Of a stretch of DNA of 64,000 nt, positions 24,383 through 33,668 are shown piece by piece; the stretch's first letter is position 1, and every line of letters starts with the position of its first letter. The DNA is from Hyphococcus formosus (lineage in GTDB: Bacteria; Pseudomonadota; Alphaproteobacteria; Caulobacterales; Parvularculaceae). A program made the translations under genes and the position numbers. The stretch spans positions 2,480,001 to 2,544,000 of the forward strand of contig NZ_CP157210.1 of assembly GCF_046736345.1 (NCBI RefSeq), written 5' to 3'. The notes beneath the pieces are model-generated. The model did no database searches. It had not been told where the DNA came from and saw only the letters and a list, made by a program, of their open reading frames with translations.

Positions 24383-25588
24383 TAATTTATCCACCAGATC
24401 TGTTTTCTCCCAAGAGAAACCACCATCCGCATCAGGCTCGCGGCCAAAATGGCCGTAGGCCGCCGTGCGCGCATAAATCGGCTTGTTGAGATCAAGCGTG
24501 CGGCGAATGCCTGATGGTGACAGGTCCATGACCTGACGCAGGACGTCTTCGAGCGCGCCTTCGTCGACTTTGCCCGTGCCATGCAGGTCAACATAAACAG
24601 ACAAAGGCTTGGCGACGCCAATCGCATAGGAAAGCTGAATGGTGCAACGGTCCGCCAACTCAGCCGCAACCACATTTTTCGCAAGATAACGCGCCGCATA
24701 GGCCGCGGAACGGTCAACCTTTGTGGTGTCTTTTCCAGAGAACGCGCCGCCACCATGCGGTGCCGCGCCGCCATAAGTATCAACAATGATCTTACGTCCG
24801 GTCAGGCCCGCATCGCCATCCGGACCACCGATTACGAATTTGCCGGTCGGGTTTACGTGCCATTCGCAATCATCCGCGATGGTCAGCCCTTCGGTTGATT
24901 TGCGGATATAAGGCTCGACAACTTCACGCACCTTGGCGGAATTCCAGGACTCATCAAGATGCTGCGTAGAAAGAACAATCGAGGTGATCTCAACGGGTTC
25001 ACCATTGCGATAACGCACGGTCACCTGACTTTTGGCGTCGGGGCCAAGCAACCCTGCATCGCCCTTGCCTTCGTGCCGAGCCGCCGCAAGATCTTCAAGG
25101 ATCTTATGGCTGTAATAGATCGGCGCAGGCATGAGGGTCGGGGTTTCGCGGCAGGCATAGCCAAACATGATGCCTTGGTCGCCAGCGCCTTCGGCATTGG
25201 CATCCGCCGCCTTGTCGACGCCCTGCGCAATATCAGCAGACTGACCATGCAACAGGACCTGTATATCAGCGGTTTTCCAGTTGAAGCCGTCTTGCTCATA
25301 TCCGATCGCCTTGATGGCTTCGCGGGCCGCTTTTTCAAAAAGCGCCGGCTTTACGCCGCCCTCACCATTCATCAGCGCATCGGGCGCACGAACCTCGCCG
25401 GCAATGACCACCTTGTTGGTCGTCGTGAGTGTTTCGCAGGCGACCCGAACATCCCAGGCATTCATTCCCGCCTGTTCCGCCTCGCGATAAATCAGATCAA
25501 CGATTTCATCAGAGATCCGGTCGCAAACCTTGTCAGGGTGGCCCTCGGAAACACTCTCGCTCGTAAAAATATAAGACTGCCGCGCCAT
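24365..25588 (-). CDS. metK: S-adenosylmethionine synthetase
   Basis: MetK makes SAM from ATP and methionine. The 407-residue protein shows FTSESVSEGHPDKVCDRISDEIVD at the start (as FTSESVSEGHPDK and CDRISDE), the GAGDQGIMFGYA motif that lines the active site, and the P-loop-like GGGAFSGKDTTKVDRS. The C-terminal FGREPDADGGFSWEKTD is typical of the alphaproteobacterial form. The start at 25588 was chosen by homology; the frame is open 32 codons further. The leader contains a promoter and an AT-rich inverted repeat. I could not recognise a SAM riboswitch in it. Confidence 0.97.
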   Translation of the reverse strand: MARQSYIFTSESVSEGHPDKVCDRISDEIVDLIYREAEQAGMNAWDVRVACETLTTTNKVVIAGEVRAPDALMNGEGGVKPALFEKAAREAIKAIGYEQDGFNWKTADIQVLLHGQSADIAQGVDKAADANAEGAGDQGIMFGYACRETPTLMPAPIYYSHKILEDLAAARHEGKGDAGLLGPDAKSQVTVRYRNGEPVEITSIVLSTQHLDESWNSAKVREVVEPYIRKSTEGLTIADDCEWHVNPTGKFVIGGPDGDAGLTGRKIIVDTYGGAAPHGGGAFSGKDTTKVDRSAAYAARYLAKNVVAAELADRCTIQLSYAIGVAKPLSVYVDLHGTGKVDEGALEDVLRQVMDLSPSGIRRTLDLNKPIYARTAAYGHFGREPDADGGFSWEKTDLVDKLKAAFA

Positions 25589-25605
25589 AAAAGAACCAGA
25601 CCTCG

Positions 25606-25660
25606 CATATAAAGAAAAGTTTATATGAGCGCCTATAGCGAAACCGCTCGCGCCTGTCCA
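25606..25660 (-). promoter_or_regulatory. metK promoter with inverted repeat at the transcript start
   Basis: On the minus strand TGGACA (25660-25655), 17 bases and TATAGG (25637-25632) make a sigma70-like promoter. Just downstream lies the perfect repeat CATATAAA-N6-TTTATATG (25606-25627), over the expected start of transcription. It may be an operator, perhaps for the XRE protein encoded upstream (inference), or an RNA hairpin. Confidence 0.5.
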
Positions 25661-25722
25661 ATCCTTCTGTTCAAGATTTTTCAATCAGGCAGGGACGGAA
25701 ACCGGTAAAGCCGCGCACCCGT

Positions 25723-26169
25723 TTAAATATTCGCGGTATCCGCAATCGACCGAACGAGCTCGAGAACCCGTTTTTTCACGTCCTGATCCTTGATTGCAGC
25801 GAAATGGCGGCAAAGCTGGACGCCCTCGGGCGAGCGCACCATATCCATAACCGGGTCAGAATCTTCGGCAAACCCACCACCAACGAGTGGCTCATCCTCG
25901 TAATCATCGTAGAAAAACTGCACTGGCACGCGAAGCAATTTCGCGATCTCGAACATGCGGCTCGCGCCGATGCGATTGACGCCCTTCTCATATTTCTGAA
26001 TTTGCTGGAAGGTGAGCCCCAGCGCAGAACCAAGTGCTTCTTGGCTCATACCTAAGATCATTCGTCGGAGTTTTACCCGTGCGCCAACGTGAACATCAAT
26101 CGGATGCGGTCCCGACGGCCGAGCCTGAACAGCGGGCTCGGCTTTCACCGCATTTTGCGGAATATCCAT
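25723..26169 (-). CDS. XRE-family transcriptional regulator
   Basis: The 148-residue protein has an N-terminal Pro/Ala-rich tail. It then has a Cro/C1-type helix-turn-helix (about residues 26-85: GARVKLRRMILGMSQEALGSALGLTFQQIQKYEKG, best seen in RRMILGMSQEALG and TFQQIQKYEKG). An acidic segment with FYDDYEDEP and a C-terminal helix follow. A regulator of this type is conserved between lnt and metK in Alphaproteobacteria. Its targets are not known to me, but metK directly downstream is the obvious candidate. An imperfect inverted repeat and promoter-like sequence lie upstream. Confidence 0.88.
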   Translation of the reverse strand: MDIPQNAVKAEPAVQARPSGPHPIDVHVGARVKLRRMILGMSQEALGSALGLTFQQIQKYEKGVNRIGASRMFEIAKLLRVPVQFFYDDYEDEPLVGGGFAEDSDPVMDMVRSPEGVQLCRHFAAIKDQDVKKRVLELVRSIADTANI

Positions 26170-26242
26170 AACTCTCCCCGAGTACGATCGCCTCGTTCTG
26201 AAACGATTTATTGCGTCGCGTTATAGAGGAATGTTCGCAAAG

Positions 26243-26267
26243 CGCAAAGTGTGCCGCACAGTTTCGC
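26243..26267. promoter_or_regulatory. imperfect inverted repeat upstream of the XRE gene
   Basis: CGCAAAGTGTGC and GCACAGTTTCGC face each other with one base between, pairing at 8 of 12 positions. A TATAAC box lies nearby downstream on the minus strand. This could be an autoregulatory operator. Confidence 0.3.
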
Positions 26268-26287
26268 AAATGAAAATCGAGAGCGAA

Positions 26288-27889
26288 TTATTCGTTTCTC
26301 AAATAAAAACCAAACAAAGTACAAGTGATTATCATGAGGAGGAAAACCCAATCGCCATTCCGGTCATATAACGTTTTCGTGAGCGGCGGCGGCAAGGGCG
26401 CTTCAATTTTTCCGGCTTTATACAGAGGAACGCGCGCCAGCAATCGGCCCTTCCCATCGAACAATGCGGAGATACCCGTATTCGCCGAACGGGCGAGCGG
26501 CAAACCCGCTTCGATTGCGCGCAACCGAGCCATATCCAGGTGCTGCCGCGGGCCGGACGTATCACCGAACCAGGCATCATTGGTGACCATCGCCAGCCAA
26601 TCGGGCCGCGCGTCGGACGGATAAGACTCGCCGGGAAAGATCGCCTCGTAGCAAACCATGGGCGCAAAAGATTGCCCACCGGCGGTGAGGGTTCGTGGAC
26701 CGGAACCGGGGGTGAATCCGGCGTCCCCATAGGGGGTGAGCTGCGCCAGTCCGAGCTTCTGCATCAAGTCATAAAAGGGAAGGTATTCCCCATAAGGTAC
26801 AAGATGATGCTTGTCGTAATGGCCGGTAACAATACGCCCATTTCCGCTGTCTTCGACAACCGCAATCGAATTATAGTAGCGCTCAACGCCGCCCGAATCC
26901 CGTTCGCGCCGAACAGCCCCCGCAAGCAAAACCGCATCGGACGGCAGATCGCTATCAAGGATTTCGAGCGCCTGTTGAGATTCCTCAAGTAACGGGGCAC
27001 CGTTTTCGGGCCAGAGAACAAAGAGCCGTGCATCGGGCGGGATGGCACCGCGCGACAAATCGAGCTGGCGTTCGAAATTGCGTTGCCAATAGCTCCAGTC
27101 AATTTTCTCTTTTTGCGGAATATTTGGCTGTACGATCCGTAAAACCACGCGCGCATCGCTGATCGGCTCCGGCATGGCCAAACGCACCGCCCCCGCACCG
27201 ACAATCAGCGCCGCCCCGGCAAGCAATACGAATACACCCGACAATCGCGCAGAGATTGATCCCGCAAAAATCGCCGCCGGAGACACGGCGAGGAAAACCG
27301 TCACCAGACTTAATCCGTAAGCCCCATACCATGCGGCAGTCTGCGCGGTTAATGCGTTGCCGGCCAGCGCCTGCCCCGCAAGGTTCCACGGCAGGCCCGT
27401 CAGCACATGACCACGCGCATATTCAAACAATGTCCAGATGGTCGCAAAAAGGAAAATCCGCGCCCAGCCGCCTGCACGAATAGCGGCGTAAAGGGCCGTT
27501 GCCGCGCCGGTAAACAACCCGAGAAACGCGGGCATGCCCATCACCGCAAAAGGTGCCATCCATGCGAATTGGTCAGCCTGAACGAAAAACGAAAAAGCCA
27601 TCCAGTAAACACCGGCGAGGAAATACCCAAAGCCAAAAAACCAACCGGTGATAAAGGCGCTGCGGCGCGGCGATTGCGTCGCCTTTGCGCCATCGATCAA
27701 CAAAACCAATGTGGTGAACGCCACCACCAAAAGTGGCAGAGCGTAAACCGGTGCCATGGCCAGCGCACCGCAAATGCCCGCGCCAAAAGCATAGAGCCAT
27801 CGGCGTTTTGCGGACGCGGTTCGTAGATGATCGGCATAGCGCTCAAGCAAATGTGCAAGCCACCCGCCTGCGGCACCTAGCAAATTCAT
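26288..27889 (-). CDS. lnt: apolipoprotein N-acyltransferase
   Basis: Lnt adds the third acyl chain to bacterial lipoproteins at the inner membrane. The 533-residue protein has an N-terminal block of about six membrane helices (to about residue 230). A periplasmic nitrilase-like domain follows with the catalytic residues in context: Glu in LWPENGAP, Lys in YDKHHLVPYGEY and Cys in MVCYEAIFPG. A last membrane helix near the C-terminus completes the usual topology. It starts 8 bases after corC. Several lipoproteins encoded in this window would be its substrates. Confidence 0.95.
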   Translation of the reverse strand: MNLLGAAGGWLAHLLERYADHLRTASAKRRWLYAFGAGICGALAMAPVYALPLLVVAFTTLVLLIDGAKATQSPRRSAFITGWFFGFGYFLAGVYWMAFSFFVQADQFAWMAPFAVMGMPAFLGLFTGAATALYAAIRAGGWARIFLFATIWTLFEYARGHVLTGLPWNLAGQALAGNALTAQTAAWYGAYGLSLVTVFLAVSPAAIFAGSISARLSGVFVLLAGAALIVGAGAVRLAMPEPISDARVVLRIVQPNIPQKEKIDWSYWQRNFERQLDLSRGAIPPDARLFVLWPENGAPLLEESQQALEILDSDLPSDAVLLAGAVRRERDSGGVERYYNSIAVVEDSGNGRIVTGHYDKHHLVPYGEYLPFYDLMQKLGLAQLTPYGDAGFTPGSGPRTLTAGGQSFAPMVCYEAIFPGESYPSDARPDWLAMVTNDAWFGDTSGPRQHLDMARLRAIEAGLPLARSANTGISALFDGKGRLLARVPLYKAGKIEAPLPPPLTKTLYDRNGDWVFLLMIITCTLFGFYLRNE

Positions 27890-27897
27890 AGTCAGGA

Positions 27898-28833
27898 TTA
27901 CTCCGCCGCTTGCGTGGAAGATTTCGCCGCCGAAGGACGAACACGCAGACGACGAACCTTTCGCGCATCGCCTTCGATGACTTCAAAGTCATACCCGTTC
28001 AGGCCAGAGAGCACTTCGCCACGTTGCGGCACGCGGCCCGCGAGAGAAACCGCATAGCCCCCGATTGTGTCGATCTCGTCATCTTCCGTATCAAGATGAA
28101 GGCCCGTTTCTTCGGTGAAGTCTGTCAGCTCGACCCGGGCATCGACTTCCCAGCCGCCGCCGGAAATCGGCGTGATAACCAACGTATCGTCATCGTCATG
28201 TTCGTCATTGATCTCGCCGACAATTTCTTCGACCAGATCTTCGATCGTTACCAGCCCGTCAGTGCCGCCATATTCGTCGATCACCAACGCCATGTGAATG
28301 CGCGATGCCTGCATCCGCAACAAGAGGTCAGTCACACGCATCGAGGGCGGGACATATAACACATCGCGCTTCAGGGTTTTCAGGATCGGGCCAGAGCTTG
28401 GAAGCGGCCGTGCGTCATCTGCAATCAGGCCGATCAGGTCTTTGATGTGAACCATCCCCACCGGGTCATCAAGATCGCCCCGATAGACCGGCAGGCGGGA
28501 ATGTCCGGCCTCGGAAAACATGCGGATCAATTCTTGAAGGGGCGTGTCAATTTCCACCGCCGCGATATCTGCGCGCGGGGCCATGACATCAAAAACTTTC
28601 TTGTCATCAAACGCGACGACGCGTTCGATCATCTCCCGACGGGATTGCGAGATCGGTTTATCCGAGTCCCGATCTCCATTCATATAACTGTCTTCTAATT
28701 CGCTTTCGCGATCTGGCTTACCGATCAGGGCGCGGAACCGCGCCATTATACTGTCGCTACGCCCACTATCGTCGTCGCCGTCTTCCCCGTTCATCGTCTC
28801 CGTCCGTCTCGCGTCGTCTTCGGTCTCACTCAT
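27898..28833 (-). CDS. CorC/TlyC family CBS-domain protein
   Basis: The 311-residue soluble protein has paired CBS domains (about residues 80-200: DVMAPRADIAAVEID... and VPPSMRVTDLLLRMQASRIHMALVIDEYGGTDGLVT, best marked by MALVIDEYGGTDG) and a C-terminal CorC_HlyC domain. The family (YbeX) is linked to ribosome function and divalent metal homeostasis and sits beside ybeY and lnt in many bacteria. The ATG at 28833 (CAGG just upstream) overlaps the ybeY stop by 8 bases and is preferred to 28860. Confidence 0.9.
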   Translation of the reverse strand: MSETEDDARRTETMNGEDGDDDSGRSDSIMARFRALIGKPDRESELEDSYMNGDRDSDKPISQSRREMIERVVAFDDKKVFDVMAPRADIAAVEIDTPLQELIRMFSEAGHSRLPVYRGDLDDPVGMVHIKDLIGLIADDARPLPSSGPILKTLKRDVLYVPPSMRVTDLLLRMQASRIHMALVIDEYGGTDGLVTIEDLVEEIVGEINDEHDDDDTLVITPISGGGWEVDARVELTDFTEETGLHLDTEDDEIDTIGGYAVSLAGRVPQRGEVLSGLNGYDFEVIEGDARKVRRLRVRPSAAKSSTQAAE

Positions 28834-29320
28834 CCTGAGCCACCTCATAAGGGTTCGCAATGCCCATGGATTGCAGAATTTCGGCTTCTCGAGCCTCCAT
28901 TACTTCCGCCTCTTCATCCGTCTCGTGATCATAACCGATCAAATGTAACATTCCATGAATGATCAGATGCGCCGCATGGTCACGAAGGGTCGCAGATCCG
29001 GCCGCTGCCTCTCGCATACAGGTCTCGCGCGCCAGCGCAATATCGCCAAGAAAGCCCTGCTCATCCCCGGATGGAAATGACAGGACATTCGTCGCCTTGT
29101 CTTTATGCCGGAATTTGGCGTTGAGCCCCTGAATGGTGGCGTCATCACAAAGCATCAAGGCAATCTCGCCCGCCAGATCCGGCTCGATCTTCACCGCCGC
29201 CGCATGGCACTGGCTGGCCAATGTCTCTATTTCGGGAAGCGCCTCAAGCCATTTCTCATCATCGACAACACAATCAATACCGGCGATGGGTGCCGTTCTA
29301 TGCGCATCTTGGTGGGTCAT
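28826..29320 (-). CDS. ybeY: endoribonuclease YbeY
   Basis: YbeY is a metal-dependent RNase involved in 16S rRNA 3'-end maturation and ribosome quality control. The 164-residue protein has the three-histidine zinc motif HGMLHLIGYDH (about residues 130-140) and the preceding FRHKDKATNVLSFP strand region. Its ATG overlaps the phoH stop as ATGA, so the two are probably translationally coupled. Confidence 0.95.
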   Translation of the reverse strand: MTHQDAHRTAPIAGIDCVVDDEKWLEALPEIETLASQCHAAAVKIEPDLAGEIALMLCDDATIQGLNAKFRHKDKATNVLSFPSGDEQGFLGDIALARETCMREAAAGSATLRDHAAHLIIHGMLHLIGYDHETDEEAEVMEAREAEILQSMGIANPYEVAQDE

Positions 29321-30294
29321 GAGCTGGGATCGGTATTGCGTTTATCACGCCGATCATAGGCATTGATAATCCGGGACACCAAAGGATGGCGCACGACATC
29401 ACCGGCCTCGAAGCGAATTTCCGAAATGCCCTTAACGCCCGTTAAAACCGACAAGGCATCGGCCAAACCAGAGACCTCACCAACCGGTAAATCGGTCTGC
29501 GTCGGATCGCCGGTGATGGCCATTTTCGCCCCTTCGCCCAATCGGGTCAGGAACATTTTCATTTGCGCGGGCGTTGCGTTTTGCGCTTCGTCAAGAATAA
29601 CTGCGGCGCGCGACAAGGTCCGGCCCCGCATAAACGCGATCGGCGCAATTTCAATTTCACCGGCCGCAATGCGGCGCTCGACATAATCCGCATGCATCAT
29701 ATCATGAAGCGCATCATAAAGCGGGCGCAAAAAGGGATCGACTTTTTCCTTCATGTCACCGGGCAGGAACCCGATACGCTCACCGGCTTCGAGCGCTGGC
29801 CGTGAGAGAATGATGCGATCAACCTTCCCGGCCAGCAGGAGGCTGACCGCATGGGCCACCGCAATATAGGTCTTGCCCGTTCCCGCAGGGCCAACCCCAA
29901 AGGTCAGGTCATTTTCGCCAAGCGCGCGCATATAGGCCGCCTGATTTGGCGTTCGCGCAGCGATAAGACGTTTTGGGGTTTTGATGGTTTGGGTCACTGA
30001 TTTCAGTTCCGCTGGCTTTTCACTCAGCTTCGCCGCCGCGCGGACATCACCAATGCTGACCTGTTCGCCTCGCTCCGCGCGGGCATAGAGCGCCGTTAAG
30101 GCGGCGATGGCGCGCTTTCGTCCGCCCTCTGAGCCGGTGACCGCAAAACGGTTGCCGCGCGGGTCAATGCGGACATCTAGCGCATCTTCGAGGATGGAGA
30201 GGTGAGCATCATGTCCACCGGAGACAACGGCGACAAATCGGTTGTCGTCAAAATCGATATGATCGATGGCGTCAGCAGATTTCTGTTCGCTCAA
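29317..30294 (-). CDS. phoH: PhoH family ATPase (YbeZ)
   Basis: The 325-residue protein has an N-terminal KH-like segment and a PhoH ATPase domain with Walker A GPAGTGKTY (about residues 137-145) and Walker B AVILDEAQNA. PhoH/YbeZ proteins partner with YbeY in RNA metabolism. The start codon is TTG at 30294, sharing bases with the miaB stop (TTGA). GAGGGTGAG lies upstream. Confidence 0.95.
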   Translation of the reverse strand: MSEQKSADAIDHIDFDDNRFVAVVSGGHDAHLSILEDALDVRIDPRGNRFAVTGSEGGRKRAIAALTALYARAERGEQVSIGDVRAAAKLSEKPAELKSVTQTIKTPKRLIAARTPNQAAYMRALGENDLTFGVGPAGTGKTYIAVAHAVSLLLAGKVDRIILSRPALEAGERIGFLPGDMKEKVDPFLRPLYDALHDMMHADYVERRIAAGEIEIAPIAFMRGRTLSRAAVILDEAQNATPAQMKMFLTRLGEGAKMAITGDPTQTDLPVGEVSGLADALSVLTGVKGISEIRFEAGDVVRHPLVSRIINAYDRRDKRNTDPSS

Positions 30295-31667
30295 GCGGCG
30301 TACTCACCCTCTTTCAACACGCCGGCGAGCGCATTGGGCGTCACGCCCTCAATCGACACCGGCGCAATGGATCCTAGCATAGATTCTGGGGCCGAGACAT
30401 GAACGCTTTGCAAATATGGCGACCGGCCAACAAGCTGGCCATGTTTACGGCCCGCCTTTTCAAACAAGACAGGTAGCGATTTTCCGACCTGTTTTTGATT
30501 GAATTCTGTCCGCTGCCGCTCAAGAAGCGCCTGAAGCTGCGCGAGATGCTCGCTTTTCTGCTCTTCCGGCACCTGTTTTTGCATCGCGGCCCCCGGCGTG
30601 CCCGGACGGCGCGAATATTTGAACGAATAGGCCGACGCATAGCCAACCTCTTCGACAACGGCCAATGTCTCTTTGAAATCCTCACTCGTTTCGCCAGGGA
30701 AACCAACGATGAAATCCCCTGACAGCGCAATGTCAGGACGCGCCGCGCGGATGCGCTCGATCAGGCGGATATAATGTTCGGCAGTATGACCGCGGTTCAT
30801 CGCTTTGAGGATTTTGTCGGACCCCGCCTGCACCGGCAGATGCAGATATGGCATGAGCTTTTCTTCTTCGCCCAAGGCGGCGATCAACCCGTCATCCATG
30901 TCACGCGGATGGGAGGTTGTGAACCGGATCCGGTCGAGCCCATCGATCTTAGCAAGGTGCCGACATAACTCACCAAGGCCCCAGGCACTACCGGCCATAC
31001 CGGCAGGCGGCGCAGACGCCCAGGCATTCACATTTTGGCCTAAGAGCGTGATTTCCCTCACACCTTGGGCCGCAAGGGAGCGCGCTTCAGCCACCACCGC
31101 ATCAATCGAACGGGAGACTTCAGCGCCGCGCGTATAAGGCACAACACAGAATGTGCAGAATTTATCGCAGCCCTCCTGAATGGTCAGAAAGGCGGTAGGG
31201 CCATCAGCTTTACGCTCGGCCAGCCGGTCAAACTTTTCTTCAACAGCAAAGTCCGTATCAAGGACTTCGCCTTTTTCACGGGCCGCGCGGGCCAGAAGTT
31301 CCGGTAGGCGGTGATAGGCTTGTGGGCCAACAACCATATTCACATAAGGCGCGCGCGAGGTGATCTCGGACCCTTCGGCCTGCGCAACGCATCCCGCAAC
31401 TGCGATTTTCAGATCGCCGCCGGTCTTGTTTCTGGAATTCTTGATGCGTTTCAGGCGCCCAAGATCGGAATAAACCTTTTCGGCGGCCTTTTCACGGATA
31501 TGGCATGTATTGAGGACCACAAGGTCCGCATTATCCGGCGTTTCCGCGACGGAATAGCCCAATGGCTTGAGAAGGCCCACAATTCGCTCGGAATCATAGA
31601 CATTCATCTGGCACCCATAGGTGCGCACAAAAACGGATTTACCTTGATTTGGCCGTGGATCGGTCAT
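30291..31667 (-). CDS. miaB: tRNA-2-methylthio-N6-dimethylallyladenosine synthase
   Basis: MiaB is a radical SAM methylthiotransferase acting on A37 of tRNAs. The 458-residue protein has the N-terminal UPF0004 domain with cysteines in YGCQMN, NTCHIREKA and AGCVAQ. The radical SAM motif is CDKFCTFC (about residues 165-172), and a C-terminal TRAM domain ends the protein. It is the first gene of the miaB-phoH-ybeY-corC-lnt run. Confidence 0.97.
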   Translation of the reverse strand: MTDPRPNQGKSVFVRTYGCQMNVYDSERIVGLLKPLGYSVAETPDNADLVVLNTCHIREKAAEKVYSDLGRLKRIKNSRNKTGGDLKIAVAGCVAQAEGSEITSRAPYVNMVVGPQAYHRLPELLARAAREKGEVLDTDFAVEEKFDRLAERKADGPTAFLTIQEGCDKFCTFCVVPYTRGAEVSRSIDAVVAEARSLAAQGVREITLLGQNVNAWASAPPAGMAGSAWGLGELCRHLAKIDGLDRIRFTTSHPRDMDDGLIAALGEEEKLMPYLHLPVQAGSDKILKAMNRGHTAEHYIRLIERIRAARPDIALSGDFIVGFPGETSEDFKETLAVVEEVGYASAYSFKYSRRPGTPGAAMQKQVPEEQKSEHLAQLQALLERQRTEFNQKQVGKSLPVLFEKAGRKHGQLVGRSPYLQSVHVSAPESMLGSIAPVSIEGVTPNALAGVLKEGEYAA

Positions 31668-31861
31668 TTTTCTCGTATCTTTTCGCGAAGTTGGCTATTT
31701 AGGCGCGGTAAAGGGTGGATGCAATCATAATGACGAAATCAAATTCCGGCAGCGGGCGACTGCTATCTCGGTCTTGTGACCGCAATTGAGTTGCTTGGGC
31801 AATCTGTGCGCGCCAAATTGGACAGCGGGAGAGAGCGCGTATTAGCTTTCTTGAGGACGGA

Positions 31862-32620
31862 ATGAGTATAAAATTCAGGGATGCCATGAAATTTTTCGGT
31901 GGCGCTTCAGCTGCTTTGTTCGCATTGGGCGTAAGCCAATTGCCGGCAGTGGCTGCGGATTCCGAAAATGATGACATCGCCAGACCAATTGTCGTTGAAC
32001 TGTTTTTATCACAAGCCTGTATTCGCTGCCCCAAAGCGGCGGCGCTGCTGCCCCGGACCGCGGCCCGGGATGATGTGATCGCCCTGAGTTGGCATGTGGA
32101 TTACTGGAACATGACCAATACCGAAAACGGCACATGGGTCGATCCATTCTCGAAACCCGAATTCACCGCCCGGCAAAAATTATATAACGCCAATATCCGT
32201 CACCGCAGCTCGATCTATACGCCGCAAATCGTCGTCAACGGTCAAATGGAAACCGTCGGGGCCAAGGCCGACAAAATCGACGCGCTGCTGGAAAAAACCG
32301 AAAAAGACGTGCCGTCCATCACCGCGACCATCGACGGCGACATGCTGACATTCAATATCGGCAAATCTGACGAAGGCGGGAACGCCTATCTCGTGACCTT
32401 TGATCGCCACACCTCAACGGCCATCACATCGGGCGGCAATGCAGGGCTAACCTTCGATGGCTACAATGTCGTTACAGATATGAAACCACTTGGCGTTGTT
32501 CGCCGTCGCGGCGGTACGTTGCGCGTTGAGAAAACATGGACCCAGAATGAGGGCTGCGCGCTGATCGTCCAGTCGCCAAAACAAGGGGCGATTGTCACCG
32601 CCGCCTATTGCCCTGCTTAG
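31862..32620 (+). CDS. DUF1223 thioredoxin-like exported protein
   Basis: The 252-residue protein has an N-terminal signal peptide (cleavage probably at AVAA-DS, about residue 32). The thioredoxin-like DUF1223 core has VVELFLSQACIRCPKA with a CxxC pair, SWHVDYW and SIYTPQIVVNG. The family resembles thiol-disulphide proteins, but its activity is not established to my knowledge. GAGGACGG precedes the start. It is divergent from miaB and runs tail to tail with the iminopeptidase, 8 bases apart. Confidence 0.88.
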   Translation: MSIKFRDAMKFFGGASAALFALGVSQLPAVAADSENDDIARPIVVELFLSQACIRCPKAAALLPRTAARDDVIALSWHVDYWNMTNTENGTWVDPFSKPEFTARQKLYNANIRHRSSIYTPQIVVNGQMETVGAKADKIDALLEKTEKDVPSITATIDGDMLTFNIGKSDEGGNAYLVTFDRHTSTAITSGGNAGLTFDGYNVVTDMKPLGVVRRRGGTLRVEKTWTQNEGCALIVQSPKQGAIVTAAYCPA

Positions 32621-32628
32621 ATTTCTTT

Positions 32629-33591
32629 TCAGCGTCGCGCGTATTTATCGGTCGCCTTCACCAAGGCGTCGATAATACCTGTTTCGCTGGCCGCATGGCC
32701 CGCATCGAGGATCAGGTTGAAATCCGCTTCCGGCCAACCTTTATGCAATTCCCAAGCGGTCTTCATTGGCGTCACGATGTCATAGCGCCCCTGCACGATG
32801 GTGCCGGGAATATGCCGTATACGGTCTATATTTGCGAGGATCTGATCGTCGCGATCGAAGAAGCCGCCATTCTGGAAATAGTGACATTCGATCCGGGCAA
32901 AGGCGAGCGCGAATTGATCTGACGCAAAGACCTGCATCCGTTCCGGCGACGGCAACAGGCTGACCGTGCCGCCTTCCCACAGGCTCCATGCGCGAGCGGC
33001 GCGGATTTGCTCTTGCTCGTCATCACCGGTGAGGCGTTTGTAATAGGCAGCGATCATATCGCCCCGTTCCGCTTCGGGGATGGGTGCCAGATAATCTTCC
33101 CACGCATCGGGAAAGACCCAACTGGCCCCTTCCTGATAGAACCATTCCAGTTCAGCCCGGCGCAGGGTGAAGATTCCGCGCAACACCAGCTCTGACACCT
33201 TATCCGGGTGCGTCTGTGCATAGGCTAGCGCGAGAGTTGATCCCCACGAGCCGCCAAAGACTTGCCAGCGTGCAACCCCAAGATGTTCGCGCAGGGCCTC
33301 CATATCGTCGATGAGCGCCCAGGTGGTGTTGTCCTTTAACTCCGCATGCGGCCGGGACTTGCCGCAACCCCGTTGATCGAAAAGGATAATTCGATAGTGC
33401 TCGGGATTGAAATAGCGGCGCATGGACGGCGTCGTGCCGCCACCGGGACCGCCATGACAAACCACCACGGGCTTGCCGTCCGGCGCACCGGAGACTTCGT
33501 AATAAATTTCATGAAGATCAGAAACACGGAGCATTCCGGTCTCTGTGGGCTCAATCGGCGGATATAAAATGCTCAACTCGGCCATTTCCAT
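32629..33591 (-). CDS. pip: proline iminopeptidase
   Basis: This alpha/beta hydrolase (peptidase S33) removes N-terminal proline from peptides in the cytoplasm. The 320-residue protein has the oxyanion motif HGGPGGG (residues 46-52), DQRGCGKS, the nucleophile GGSWGS with Ser115, and the catalytic histidine in DAGHAASE near the C-terminus. Length and motif order fit the Neisseria/Xanthomonas-type enzyme. A second in-frame ATG lies two codons downstream. Confidence 0.93.
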   Translation of the reverse strand: MEMAELSILYPPIEPTETGMLRVSDLHEIYYEVSGAPDGKPVVVCHGGPGGGTTPSMRRYFNPEHYRIILFDQRGCGKSRPHAELKDNTTWALIDDMEALREHLGVARWQVFGGSWGSTLALAYAQTHPDKVSELVLRGIFTLRRAELEWFYQEGASWVFPDAWEDYLAPIPEAERGDMIAAYYKRLTGDDEQEQIRAARAWSLWEGGTVSLLPSPERMQVFASDQFALAFARIECHYFQNGGFFDRDDQILANIDRIRHIPGTIVQGRYDIVTPMKTAWELHKGWPEADFNLILDAGHAASETGIIDALVKATDKYARR

Positions 33592-33668
33592 GCTGACAAT
33601 AAGATTTTGTTAGGTTAGCCTTTAGTGGGGAGAGACGTGTGTAACAAGTCTTTCAGTGGAGTCGTCGT

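Noticed and set aside
25589..25722. SAM riboswitch upstream of metK
   Set aside because: I could not find the conserved cores of SAM-II, SAM-V or SAM/SAH elements by eye. A covariance-model search would settle it.
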